Below, piece by piece: positions 54,541 to 64,000 of a stretch of DNA of 64,000 bases. Source of the DNA: Hyphomicrobium sp. 12-62-95 (GTDB taxonomy: Bacteria; Pseudomonadota; Alphaproteobacteria; Rhizobiales; Hyphomicrobiaceae); NCBI GenBank assembly GCA_002279935.1, contig NCCZ01000004.1, positions 1 to 64,000 of the forward strand, written 5' to 3'. The translations under genes and the position numbers were made by a program. Numbering within the stretch: position 1 is the stretch's first letter; every line of letters starts with the position of its first letter. Under the pieces are notes generated by a model, which was not told where the DNA came from, did no database searches, and was given only the letters and a program-made list of their open reading frames with translations.

Positions 54541-55845
54541 CTAGAGCTCAAGAATGAACCGCTGCGGATCTTCCAGGCATTCCTTGACACGCACGAGGAA
54601 CGTTACCGCTTCCTTGCCGTCCACGATCCGGTGATCGTAGCTGAGCGCCAGATACATCATCGGACGCGCCACGATCTGTCCGTTCTTCACCACAGGCCGC
54701 TCCTCGATCCGGTGCATGCCCAAAATGCCCGACTGCGGCGCGTTCAGAATAGGTGTCGACAGCATCGAACCATAAACGCCACCGTTCGAGATGGTGAATG
54801 TTCCGCCCTGCATATCTTCGATGGAAAGCTTACCATCCCGCGCCCGGCGGCCGAATTCGGCGATGGTGATTTCCGTCTCAGCGAGCGACAACCGGTCCAC
54901 ATCCCGCAGCACCGGCACCACCAGCCCGCGCTCCGTGCCCACCGCCACACCGACGTGGTAGTAATTCTTATAGATAATGTCGTCGCCGTCGATCTCGGCA
55001 TTCACCGCCGGGATCTCGCGCAACGCCTGCACGCACGCCTTCACGAAGAAGCCCATGAAGCCCAGCTTCACCCCGTGACGCTTCTCGAACAAATCCTTGT
55101 ACTGCGCACGCAGAGCCATCACCGCGCTCATGTCGACGTCGTTGAACGTCGTCAGCATCGCCGCGGAGTTCTGCGCATCCTTGAGCCGCCGCGCAATCGT
55201 CTGGCGCAGACGGCTCATCTTTACGCGCTCTTCGCGCGCCGGCTCACCGACCGTTGACGGCACCTTCAGCTCCTGGACTGCCACCGGCACCGGCGTAGAA
55301 GGGCTTTCGCGCCGTGGCGGCGCGACTTGGACAGGCGCGGCAGCAACAGGCGCAGACACCTCTGCCTCAGCCTTCGCCGCAGCGGCACCCATGGCATCTT
55401 CCTTCAACACCTGACCCCGGCGGCCAGACCCAGCCACGTCGCCGGCATCGATGTTCGCTTCGGCCAGAACTTTGCGCGCAGCAGGTGCGGGCGGCGGCGC
55501 AGCCGGAGCCGGAGCTGATTTGGCAGCGGCTGGCTTGGCGGCCGGTTTGGCCGGCTCCGCCTTCGCCGGCTTCGGCGCAGCAGCAGCCGGTGCCGGAGCA
55601 GCGGTTCCACCCTCCGTCAGCGCGCCGAGCAGCGCGCCGATCGCCACCGTCGTGCCCTGCGCCACCAGAATATCGCCCATCACACCAGCGGCCGGTGCCG
55701 GCACTTCCACCGTCACTTTATCGGTTTCCAGTTCGACCAGCGGCTCATCCGCCTTCACGGCCTCGCCCGGCTTCTTGAACCACCGTCCCACCGTCGCTTC
55801 CGTGATCGACTCACCCAGCACCGGAACCTTGATCTCGATCGTCAT
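54541..55845 (-). CDS. sucB: 2-oxoglutarate dehydrogenase E2, dihydrolipoyl succinyltransferase
   Basis: A 434-residue E2 core subunit. It has one lipoyl domain with the lipoylated Lys in [12 protein letters not shown] near residue 43, an Ala/Pro-rich linker (about 85-140) and a peripheral-subunit-binding segment near 145-175 ([20 protein letters not shown]). The catalytic domain from about 215 ends in the active-site [16 protein letters not shown]. It moves succinyl groups to CoA. ATG 55845 (MTIEIKVP) is the family start. It follows sucA by 48 bases. Confidence 0.96.
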   Translation of the reverse strand: MTIEIKVPVLGESITEATVGRWFKKPGEAVKADEPLVELETDKVTVEVPAPAAGVMGDILVAQGTTVAIGALLGALTEGGTAAPAPAAAAPKPAKAEPAKPAAKPAAAKSAPAPAAPPPAPAARKVLAEANIDAGDVAGSGRRGQVLKEDAMGAAAAKAEAEVSAPVAAAPVQVAPPRRESPSTPVPVAVQELKVPSTVGEPAREERVKMSRLRQTIARRLKDAQNSAAMLTTFNDVDMSAVMALRAQYKDLFEKRHGVKLGFMGFFVKACVQALREIPAVNAEIDGDDIIYKNYYHVGVAVGTERGLVVPVLRDVDRLSLAETEITIAEFGRRARDGKLSIEDMQGGTFTISNGGVYGSMLSTPILNAPQSGILGMHRIEERPVVKNGQIVARPMMYLALSYDHRIVDGKEAVTFLVRVKECLEDPQRFILEL

Positions 55846-55893
55846 GCGCGTCCTCATCTCACCTCGGGCCACGGACCTGAAGTCCCGCACCAC

Positions 55894-58884
55894 TTATTTA
55901 CTGCTGCCCTTCAGGGCGTCATTCACGAGCGCGGCCTGTTCGGCCAGATGCTTGCTGAGCTGACCCGTAGCCGGCGATGCCGCTGCCGCCCGCCCCGCAT
56001 AGCGCGGCCGCCGGTGGATATATCCCAGATGCGTCAGCACCCATTCGATGTTGGCATCCATGAAGTGCCACGCGCCCATGTTCTTGGGCTCTTCCTGACA
56101 CCACACGATCTCCGCGAACTTAAAGCGCCCCAGTTCGTTGATCAGCGCCCGCGCCGGGAACGGATAGAGCTGCTCGACCCGCAACAGATAGACATTGTTG
56201 ATGCCTTGCTGCTCGCGCGCTTCGTACAGATCGTAATAGACCTTGCCCGTACACAGCACCACGCGCTCGATCTGATCATCGGGCAAAAGCGTAATCTTCT
56301 CCTCGGGCCGGGTCTGCGCATCATCCTGCAAAATGCGCTGGAACGACGTGTTCGGCCCCATTTCATCGAGGCGCGAAACCACACGCTTGTGCCGCAGCAG
56401 CGACTTCGGCGTCATGATGATCAGCGGCTTGCGGAACTTGCGCAATAACTGCCGCCTGAGAATATGGAAGTAGTTGGCCGGCGTCGTGCAGTTCGCAACC
56501 TGCCAGTTGTCTTCCGCGCACAATTGCAGGAATCGCTCCAGCCGTGCCGACGAATGCTCCGGTCCCTGCCCCTCGAAACCATGCGGCAGCAAACAGACAA
56601 GCCCGGACATGCGCAGCCACTTGCGTTCCGCCGACGACAAGAACTGATCGAACAGCACTTGGGCACCGTTCGCGAAATCTCCGAACTGCGCCTCCCACAG
56701 CACGAGCGCATTCGGCTCCGCCAGCGTATAGCCGTACTCGAACCCAAGCACCGCCTCTTCCGAAAGCATCGTATTGATGACTTCGAACTTCGCCTGATCC
56801 GGCGACACGAACTTCAGCGGCGTGTACCGTCGCTCGGTTTCCTGATCGATCAGCACGCAATGCCGCTGCGAGAATGTTCCCCGCTCACTGTCCTGACCGG
56901 ACAAGCGGACGGGATAACCCTCCTTCAACAGCGATCCGAACGACAGAGCTTCCGCCATCGACCAATCGATGCCCTGCCCGCTCTCGACCATCTCGCGCCG
57001 CCGCTCCATCAGCTTTGCGATGGTCTTGTGCGCGATGAACTCGTTCGGAATGGCGGTGATTTGCCGGCCAACGTGCCGAAGCGTCTCCCCATCAACGCCG
57101 GTCACCGACGCCAAGTCGTCTTCGCCGGCCCGCTGGAAACCTGACCAGCGCCCATCCAGCCAATCCGCCTTGTTCGGCTTATACGTATCGGCCGCGGCGA
57201 ACTCCTCATCGAGCCGCGCCCGCACACCCCCCCGCATGTCGTCCACTTCGCCTTGTGCGATCACACCTTCTTCAACGAGCCGCTGACCATAGATCTCCAC
57301 GACCGTCGGATGCGCCTTGATCTTTTTGTACATCAACGGCTGCGTGAACATCGGCTCATCGCTTTCGTTGTGACCGAAGCGGCGATAACAGAACATGTCG
57401 ATCACGACCGGCTTCTGGAACCGCTGCCGGTATTCGATCGCGATCTTGGCGCAATGCACGACCGCTTCCGGGTCATCCCCGTTCACATGCAGGATCGGCG
57501 CCTCGATCATCCGCGCCACGTCCGAGCAATAAGGCGATGACCGCGAATAGCGCGGGCTCGTCGTAAACCCGATCTGGTTATTGATCACGAAGTGGATCGA
57601 TCCACCCGTGCGGTGACCCTTCAGCCCCGACAACCCGAAGCACTCCGCCACTACGCCCTGGCCTGCGAACGCCGCATCGCCGTGGATCAGCAGCGGCAAA
57701 ATGGGCGTCCTGTCTGCCGGATCGCACCCATGCTGATCCTGCTTCGCGCGCACCTTGCCGAGCACCACCGGATCGACGATCTCCAGATGCGACGGGTTCG
57801 CTGTGAGCGAAAGATGCACATTGTTTCCGTCGAACGACCGGTCCGACGATGCCCCCAAGTGATACTTGACGTCGCCCGAACCTTCGACGTCGTCCGGTTT
57901 AAACGACCCGCCCTTGAACTCGTTGAAAATGGCGCGCAAAGGCTTGCCCAGAACGTTGCCCAAAACGTTCAACCGCCCGCGATGCGCCATGCCGAACACA
58001 ATCTCGGCCACACCGAGCTGACCACCGCGCTTGATGATTTGCTCCAGCGCCGGAACCATCGCCTCGGCACCGTCGAGCCCGAACCGCTTCGTACCGGTAT
58101 ATTTGATGTCGCAAAACTTCTCGAACAGCTCCGCCTCGATGAGCTTGTTCAGAATGGCGCGCTTGCCGGGCACCGTGAAGGTGATGCCCTTTTCCTCGCC
58201 CTCCACGCGCTGCTGTAGCCACTGCTTCTGCGCGGGATTGGTAATGTGCATGAACTGGAAACCGATCTTACGGCAGTACGTGCGCCGCAAAATCGCAAGC
58301 ATCTGCCGGATCGTCGCAAACTCAAGTCCCAGATATCGATCCAGGAACACCGGCCGGTCGAGATCGGCTTCCGTGAAGCCGTATGTTTCCGCGCGCAATT
58401 CTTTGTGGACGTTGCGCTCCGAGATCCCGAGCGGATCGAGGTCCGCCGCCAGGTGTCCCATCACGCGATAGGCGCGGATCAGCATGAGCGCGCGGATGGA
58501 ATCCTGCGTTGCCCGTATTGACGCGGCCGGCGAAAGCTCCACACCGGCCTCATGAGCCCGCTGCTGCAGCCGCGTCGAGAACTGCGGCGCCGCTGGCCCC
58601 TCATCGCCCGTCAGCGCCGCGATCATCTCGTCATGTTGCGTCAGGTCCGCCAACGGCACGCCCCACGACGGCCCACCGTTCCCCGTCACCACCGGGGCGG
58701 AAAAATCGTCGAGCCGGGCCGGCTGATGGTCTTCCTTCAAGCTCTCGAAGAAGTGGCGCCACTCGTCCGATACGGAACCGGGATTGCGCTGATACTGCTC
58801 CTGCATCTCCTCGATATACGGAGCGTTGGTTCCCTGCAGAAATGACGTCTTAAGAAACTGCTCGTTGCGCGCGTGGCGTGTCAT
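55894..58884 (-). CDS. sucA: 2-oxoglutarate dehydrogenase E1
   Basis: A 996-residue thiamine diphosphate enzyme that decarboxylates 2-oxoglutarate. The N-terminal helix SFLQGTNAPYIEEMQEQYQR near residue 11 docks to E2. VFGMAHRGRLNVLGNVLGKP is near 300, the TPP-binding HGDAAFAGQGVVAECFGLSG near 395, and the C-terminal part carries SSARLERFLQLCAEDNWQVA. ATG 58884 (MTRHARNEQF) is the family start. It lies 284 bases from sucD, behind a terminator, so it is likely to have its own promoter and to drive sucA-sucB-acyltransferase-lpdA. Confidence 0.97.
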   Translation of the reverse strand: MTRHARNEQFLKTSFLQGTNAPYIEEMQEQYQRNPGSVSDEWRHFFESLKEDHQPARLDDFSAPVVTGNGGPSWGVPLADLTQHDEMIAALTGDEGPAAPQFSTRLQQRAHEAGVELSPAASIRATQDSIRALMLIRAYRVMGHLAADLDPLGISERNVHKELRAETYGFTEADLDRPVFLDRYLGLEFATIRQMLAILRRTYCRKIGFQFMHITNPAQKQWLQQRVEGEEKGITFTVPGKRAILNKLIEAELFEKFCDIKYTGTKRFGLDGAEAMVPALEQIIKRGGQLGVAEIVFGMAHRGRLNVLGNVLGKPLRAIFNEFKGGSFKPDDVEGSGDVKYHLGASSDRSFDGNNVHLSLTANPSHLEIVDPVVLGKVRAKQDQHGCDPADRTPILPLLIHGDAAFAGQGVVAECFGLSGLKGHRTGGSIHFVINNQIGFTTSPRYSRSSPYCSDVARMIEAPILHVNGDDPEAVVHCAKIAIEYRQRFQKPVVIDMFCYRRFGHNESDEPMFTQPLMYKKIKAHPTVVEIYGQRLVEEGVIAQGEVDDMRGGVRARLDEEFAAADTYKPNKADWLDGRWSGFQRAGEDDLASVTGVDGETLRHVGRQITAIPNEFIAHKTIAKLMERRREMVESGQGIDWSMAEALSFGSLLKEGYPVRLSGQDSERGTFSQRHCVLIDQETERRYTPLKFVSPDQAKFEVINTMLSEEAVLGFEYGYTLAEPNALVLWEAQFGDFANGAQVLFDQFLSSAERKWLRMSGLVCLLPHGFEGQGPEHSSARLERFLQLCAEDNWQVANCTTPANYFHILRRQLLRKFRKPLIIMTPKSLLRHKRVVSRLDEMGPNTSFQRILQDDAQTRPEEKITLLPDDQIERVVLCTGKVYYDLYEAREQQGINNVYLLRVEQLYPFPARALINELGRFKFAEIVWCQEEPKNMGAWHFMDANIEWVLTHLGYIHRRPRYAGRAAAASPATGQLSKHLAEQAALVNDALKGSSK

Positions 58885-59101
58885 CGGTGTGTCCTGAGCG
58901 GGGCCCCGGGCGGGCCAATCGTCCATTGGATTGAAGGGGACGCATGGGTACCTGTGTGGCGGCGAACAGCGGTTCAAGGCGACCCGCCGAAACGCTTTGC
59001 TGCACCGCAACGATGCGGACCCTACTCCGTTTAGTCAGAGGTTTTAAGACCCTCAAAAGTGCAGGTCGGGCCTTAAATTCAGGCAGCCGCCCAAAAAGCC
59101 T

Positions 59102-59144
59102 AAAAAAAGAGAACGGCGCCGCGAGGAGAACCCCGCAGCGCCGC
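59102..59144 (-). terminator. Terminator after sucD
   Basis: On the minus strand GGCGCTGCGGGG, loop TTCT, then CCTCGCGGCGCC followed by GTTCTCTTTTTTT. It ends the mdh-sucC-sucD transcript ahead of sucA; the remaining part of the 284-base gap (58885-59101) should hold the sucA promoter, which I could not pick out. Confidence 0.85.
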
Positions 59145-59168
59145 TCATCATCAGCCTTGATGGCTCGA

Positions 59169-60068
59169 TTACTTTCCAAGAACCTTCAGAAGCGTGGTTC
59201 CCAGTGCCGCCGGGCTATCCGCCATGGCGATCCCGGCCTTCTGCATGGCCTCGATCTTATCTTCTGCCTTGCCTTTGCCGCCCGAAATGATGGCGCCCGC
59301 ATGACCCATGCGCCGGCCCGGAGGGGCCGAACCGCCGGCAATGAACCCGGCCATCGGCTTCTTACGGCCCTTCTTGGCCTGCGCTTGCAGCCATTCGGCG
59401 GCTTCTTCTTCAGCCGACCCGCCGATTTCACCGATCATGATGATCGACTGCGTCTCCGGATCGTCGAGGAACAAGTCGAGCACGTCGATGAACTCGGTGC
59501 CCTTCACCGGGTCTCCGCCAATGCCCACCGCCGTCGTCTGGCCGAGCTTGGCATCCGTCGTCTGCTTCACCGCTTCATAGGTGAGCGTGCCTGAACGCGA
59601 CACGACGCCGACCGAACCCTTGGAGAAGATGTTGCCCGGCATGATGCCGATCTTGCACTGACCCGGCGTCAGCACGCCCGGGCAGTTCGGCCCGACGAGG
59701 CGCGACTTCGAAGCCGTCAACGCCCGCTTCACGCGGATCATGTCGATCACCGGAATGCCTTCCGTGATGCAGATGATCAGCGGGATTTCCGCGTCGATGG
59801 CTTCCAGGATGGCGTCCGCTGCAAACGGAGGCGGCACGTAGATCGCGCTCGCCGTGGCCCCGGTCTTCTCTTTCGCTTCCAGCACCGTGTTGAACATCGG
59901 CACGTCGGCCAGTTCCGCGTCGGGATGGTTCGTCCCACCCTTGCCCGGCGTCACGCCCCCGGCAACCTTGGTGCCGTAAGCCTTCGCCTGCTTCGTGTGG
60001 AACGTCCCTTGGCTGCCGGTAATGCCCTGACAGATGGTGATCGTATTTTTGTCGATGAGGACTGACAT
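59169..60068 (-). CDS. sucD: Succinyl-CoA ligase subunit alpha
   Basis: A 299-residue subunit that carries the phospho-His intermediate and binds CoA. It has [20 protein letters not shown] near residue 16, [12 protein letters not shown] near 37, [20 protein letters not shown] near 125 and the active His in [18 protein letters not shown] near 255. It makes succinate from succinyl-CoA with NTP formation. ATG 60068 lies two bases from the sucC stop. Confidence 0.97.
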   Translation of the reverse strand: MSVLIDKNTITICQGITGSQGTFHTKQAKAYGTKVAGGVTPGKGGTNHPDAELADVPMFNTVLEAKEKTGATASAIYVPPPFAADAILEAIDAEIPLIICITEGIPVIDMIRVKRALTASKSRLVGPNCPGVLTPGQCKIGIMPGNIFSKGSVGVVSRSGTLTYEAVKQTTDAKLGQTTAVGIGGDPVKGTEFIDVLDLFLDDPETQSIIMIGEIGGSAEEEAAEWLQAQAKKGRKKPMAGFIAGGSAPPGRRMGHAGAIISGGKGKAEDKIEAMQKAGIAMADSPAALGTTLLKVLGK

Positions 60069-60070
60069 GA

Positions 60071-61270
60071 TCAGGCGACCTTCTTCACTTCGTCGGTGAT
60101 TTTGCGGGCGGCATCGGCGAGATCGTCGGCAGGGACGATCTTCAGGCCGGATTCGGCCAGCATCTTCTTACCGAGTTCGACGTTGGTGCCTTCCAGCCGG
60201 ACGACGAGCGGAACGGTGATCGCCATCTCCCGCGCGGCCGCGATCACGCCTTCCGCGATGATATCGCAGCGCATGATCCCACCGAAAATATTGACCAGAA
60301 TGCCCTTCACGGCCGGATCGGCGAGGATCAGCTTGAACGCTTCCCGCACCTTCTCCTTCGAAGCGCCACCGCCCACGTCGAGGAAGTTGGCCGGCTCCGC
60401 GCCGTATAGTTTGATGATGTCCATCGTGGCCATGGCCAGACCCGCTCCATTGACGAGGCAGCCTATGTTGCCGTCGAGCTTGATGAACGCCAGATCATGC
60501 TTCGAGGCTTCGATTTCGCTCGGCTCTTCTTCCGTCAGATCGCGATAGGCCACGATCTCGGGATGCCGGAACAGCGCATTGCTGTCGAAATCCATCTTGC
60601 CGTCGAGCGCAATGAGGTTGCCATCCTTCGTCACCACCAGCGGGTTGATTTCCAGAAGGCTCATGTCCTTCTCGATGAACATCCGGTAGAGGTTCGCTGC
60701 CGCCGCCTGCATCTGCTTGGCGGCATCGCCCTTGAGGCCGAGTGCGAACGCGATCTTGCGACCATGGAAGGGCTGGAAGCCCGAAGCCGGATCGATCGAC
60801 AGCGTCACGATCTTCTCCGGCGTGTCGTGGGCCACCTTCTCGATGTCCATTCCGCCTTCGGTCGAAACGATAAACGCAACCCGCGAGGTCGCGCGGTCGA
60901 CGAGCATGGAGAGATAGAGTTCCTTGTCGATCGCCGTGCCGTCCTCGACGTAGAGCCGGCGAACCACGCGGCCCGCGTCACCCGTCTGGATCGTCACGAG
61001 CGTCCGCCCGAGCATCTCGCCCGCGAACTGCTTCACCTCGTCGATCGACTTGGCGAGACGGACGCCGCCCTTTTCGCCGGCTTCCTTCTCTTTGAAGGTC
61101 CCCTTGCCGCGGCCGCCCGCATGGATCTGCGCTTTGACGACCCAGACCGGGCCGGGCAGCTGCTGGGCGGCAGCAACGGCTTCCTCGACGGTGAATGCGG
61201 CGCCACCTTTACCGGTGGGAATGCCGTATTGGCGATAAAGCTTCTTCGCCTGATGCTCGTGGATGTTCAT
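60071..61270 (-). CDS. sucC: Succinyl-CoA ligase subunit beta
   Basis: A 399-residue ATP-grasp subunit. It starts [20 protein letters not shown], with [11 protein letters not shown] near residue 45, [20 protein letters not shown] near 200 and [20 protein letters not shown] near 265. [19 protein letters not shown] near 325 is the region facing the alpha subunit. ATG 61270 is the family start; the open frame reaches 61342. It comes between mdh (148 bases upstream) and sucD (2 bases downstream). Confidence 0.97.
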   Translation of the reverse strand: MNIHEHQAKKLYRQYGIPTGKGGAAFTVEEAVAAAQQLPGPVWVVKAQIHAGGRGKGTFKEKEAGEKGGVRLAKSIDEVKQFAGEMLGRTLVTIQTGDAGRVVRRLYVEDGTAIDKELYLSMLVDRATSRVAFIVSTEGGMDIEKVAHDTPEKIVTLSIDPASGFQPFHGRKIAFALGLKGDAAKQMQAAAANLYRMFIEKDMSLLEINPLVVTKDGNLIALDGKMDFDSNALFRHPEIVAYRDLTEEEPSEIEASKHDLAFIKLDGNIGCLVNGAGLAMATMDIIKLYGAEPANFLDVGGGASKEKVREAFKLILADPAVKGILVNIFGGIMRCDIIAEGVIAAAREMAITVPLVVRLEGTNVELGKKMLAESGLKIVPADDLADAARKITDEVKKVA

Positions 61271-61418
61271 GGCGCTCCTGGACGTGTTGTCGTGCGGATG
61301 TAAGACGGGGGTGTTTAACCGCGAGGGCAACGATCCGGCCACCCCCGAACGGGCCAGCCGGGCCTACCCTCTTGGGGCTGCGACCAAGAGGCCGTTCGAC
61401 CGGCCCCTTCATGCCGAA

Positions 61419-62516
<1,098 letters not shown>

Positions 62517-62561
62517 TCAAGCCTGCAAGGAGAAAAATGCCTCCACCTGCCCGTGACCCGG

Positions 62562-63692
62562 TCAGTCTTGGTTCGCCCCCGCGTCTCGCCCGGCTCCGCG
62601 TTGCCCGAGATAGCCCTCACTGCGCATCTCCATCAGCCGCGATGCGGTTCGAACAAACAGGTCCGCGCCATCCCCTGCCGGATAGAGCTTGTCCGGTTCC
62701 GCCGCCGCCGACATCACGAGACACGCCCCGCGGTCATAAAGAGTATCGATGAGCGTAATGAACCGCCGCGCTTCGTTCCGCCGGTCGGGAGTGAGTAGCG
62801 GAGCGTCCTCGATGATGATGGTTGGATACGCCCGCGCAATCGCAAGGTAGTCCGGTCCCGCCAGCGGCTGACCGCACAGATCGGCAAACGCGAACCGCGC
62901 CACCCCGGGCGCCGACGCCGGGACCGGAATGATCCGGCCATTGCACTCCACAGCGGCAGACCGCGCCTCATCCGACCCCGTCAGCCGCACCCAGACCGCA
63001 TCGATCTCCCGCCGCGCCGCATCATCGGCCGGATGAAAGTACAGCGGCTGGCCCTGCAGCTGGTCGAGCCGGTAGTCCCGCGCGGCGGCGACCTCCACCA
63101 CATCGAGCTTCTCGCCCAACATGTCCACGAACGGCAGGAAAAGCTGGCGATTTAGGCCATTCCAGTACAGCCGGTCTGGCGGCACGTTGGAGGTAGCCAC
63201 CACGATGACACCCCGCTCGAACAGCGCTTTAAACAGCCGTCCGAGGATCATGGCGTCGGCGATATCCGTCACGTGGAACTCGTCGAAGCACAAGAGCTGC
63301 GCCTCGCCCGCGATCTCACCCGCAACATATGGGATCGGATCGCCGTCCGTCGTCGCGCGTCCGCGCGCGATGCGCTCGTGAACCTCGGCCATGAATTGAT
63401 GGAAGTGCACCCGCCGCCGCGGACTGAAACCAACGGCCAGATGGAACAGGTCCATCATCATGGTCTTGCCGCGGCCGACGGAGCCCCAGATATACAAACC
63501 GCGCGGAGCTTTCTGTGCTGCGCGCTTTGCGGGACGAAAGATCGACAGCGGCGAAGCGCGTTCGGCACGATGTCCTTCAAGCGCGATCGCAAGCGCATCG
63601 AGCCGCTCGACAACAAGTGCTTGCGCCGAATCGTTTTCGATCTGGCCCGAAGCCACCCTTTGCTGATAGTATTGCCAAACGCGGCCCGGCAT
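62562..63692 (-). CDS. zapE: Cell division AFG1-like ATPase ZapE
   Basis: A 376-residue AAA-type ATPase of the AFG1/ZapE family, linked to the Z-ring and to membrane protein quality. The Walker A is WGSVGRGKTMMMDLFH near residue 75, Walker B LLCFDEFHVTDIADAM near 130, and IVVATSNVPPDRLYWNGLNR near 165 contains sensor 1. ITLIDTLYDRGACLVMSAAA is near 325. ATG 63692 (MPGRVWQYY) has AAGG upstream; the frame open to 63956 covers the palindromic repeats and is not coding. It lies 177 bases from mdh, a common neighbourhood in alphaproteobacteria. Confidence 0.95.
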   Translation of the reverse strand: MPGRVWQYYQQRVASGQIENDSAQALVVERLDALAIALEGHRAERASPLSIFRPAKRAAQKAPRGLYIWGSVGRGKTMMMDLFHLAVGFSPRRRVHFHQFMAEVHERIARGRATTDGDPIPYVAGEIAGEAQLLCFDEFHVTDIADAMILGRLFKALFERGVIVVATSNVPPDRLYWNGLNRQLFLPFVDMLGEKLDVVEVAAARDYRLDQLQGQPLYFHPADDAARREIDAVWVRLTGSDEARSAAVECNGRIIPVPASAPGVARFAFADLCGQPLAGPDYLAIARAYPTIIIEDAPLLTPDRRNEARRFITLIDTLYDRGACLVMSAAAEPDKLYPAGDGADLFVRTASRLMEMRSEGYLGQRGAGRDAGANQD

Positions 63693-64000
63693 TGCGCACC
63701 TTGGGTGAGTGATGCATGAGCTAGCCCCATCACCGTCATGCGCTGCAAGCACCTCGTGACGGTATGCCCCACACCCGCCTGCGGAGTGTGGGCAACAAGA
63801 GAGCCCCACACCCGCCTGCGGAGTGTGGGCATCACAAGAGCCCCCCACACCGGTGTCCCGATGTGGGACACGTGCAGCAGCAGAAGTGCCCAACCCCAAA
63901 ACCGCTCGTCGGTTTCGAAGTCGGGCGAAGGAAGTGAGCCAGACATCATCCGCCACGATCCTGTGACGGTGTTGTCGATGCGTAAGGTTCGAGAGCCAAC
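63693..64000. other. Intergenic region upstream of zapE, holding palindromic repeats
   Basis: The last 308 bases have no supported gene apart from frames that read through repeats. The promoter of zapE is probably within the first 70 bases. The rest holds the repeat array at 63766-63869 and otherwise nothing I recognise; the next gene lies beyond the window. Confidence 0.6.
63766..63869. repeat. Array of three palindromic REP-like repeats
   Basis: Two identical 28-base copies at 63766-63793 and 63803-63830, 37 bases apart start to start. Each is GCCCCACACCCGCCTG followed by CGGAGTGTGGGC, with a stem CCCACAC/GTGTGGG around an 11-base loop. A third, diverged unit (63840-63869) keeps the stem as CCCACA/TGTGGG with a different loop. 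The spacers are short (9 bases), so this is not a CRISPR array. It resembles a REP or BIME element. Confidence 0.8.

Noticed and set aside
63766..63869. CRISPR-like array of direct repeats
   Set aside because: Only two perfect units, strongly palindromic, with nine-base spacers and no cas genes. This fits REP-like elements.

Overview
The window is high-GC chromosomal DNA from an alphaproteobacterium, most likely of the order Hyphomicrobiales (Rhizobiales); a Hyphomicrobiaceae-like host is a guess from gene order. The signs are the block mdh-sucC-sucD-sucA-sucB-lpdA, the F1 ATP synthase operon atpHAGDC without the Fo genes, rpmH-rnpA-yidC-engB followed by argB and a pyrimidine 5'-nucleotidase, the M23-like/ctpA/rppH run, and etfB-etfA-hbdA next to a PduO-type cobalamin adenosyltransferase. 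Assignments rest on reading motifs and gene order by eye; no database search was run.

Region 1 (1-16.74 kb) is accessory. It holds a two-gene unit of an AstE/ASPA-like M14 metallohydrolase and a PGM1-type ATP-grasp peptide ligase; a PPK2 gene cut off after its Walker A motif; two small genes whose divergent start codons share a CATG; a roughly 1,617-residue secreted protein with 14 delta-60 repeats, cadherin-like domains and RTX calcium-binding repeats; an unrecognised gene; a mobile-element core of an AlpA-like regulator, an AEP-type primase split over two frames and a membrane protein with a possible winged-helix tail; gene remnants; and decayed IS1595 and IS630 transposases. It ends at the 3' end of a tRNA-Arg(ACG), a usual target for integrating elements.

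Region 2 (16.74-33.4 kb) returns to core genes. It has a HAMP histidine kinase, a DUF547/TVP38/FAD-disulfide-reductase operon, rpmH-rnpA-yidC-engB (ribosome, tRNA processing, membrane insertion) with a clear sigma70 promoter, a Clp-N-domain protein with a long proline-rich linker, argB with a UMP/CMP phosphatase, and an operon etfB-etfA-hbdA-SDR for acyl-CoA oxidation, with two palindromes in front of it.

Region 3 (33.4-51.95 kb) contains a rhomboid protease, a cobalamin adenosyltransferase and a twin-TM protein in one operon. Then come an EnvC-like activator with CtpA, two tandem RppH-type Nudix hydrolases, the atp operon with two extra small genes between atpD and atpC, PriA, an FSA-fold transaldolase, an HU protein with a basic tail, an Old Yellow Enzyme and XerC.

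Region 4 (51.99-64 kb) is a TCA-cycle block read on the minus strand: zapE, mdh, sucC, sucD, sucA, sucB, a membrane acyltransferase set tightly between sucB and lpdA, and lpdA. Together these carry 2-oxoglutarate to succinate and malate to oxaloacetate. A short array of palindromic repeats closes the window. Long ORFs antisense to the large genes were treated as GC-rich shadows and left out.
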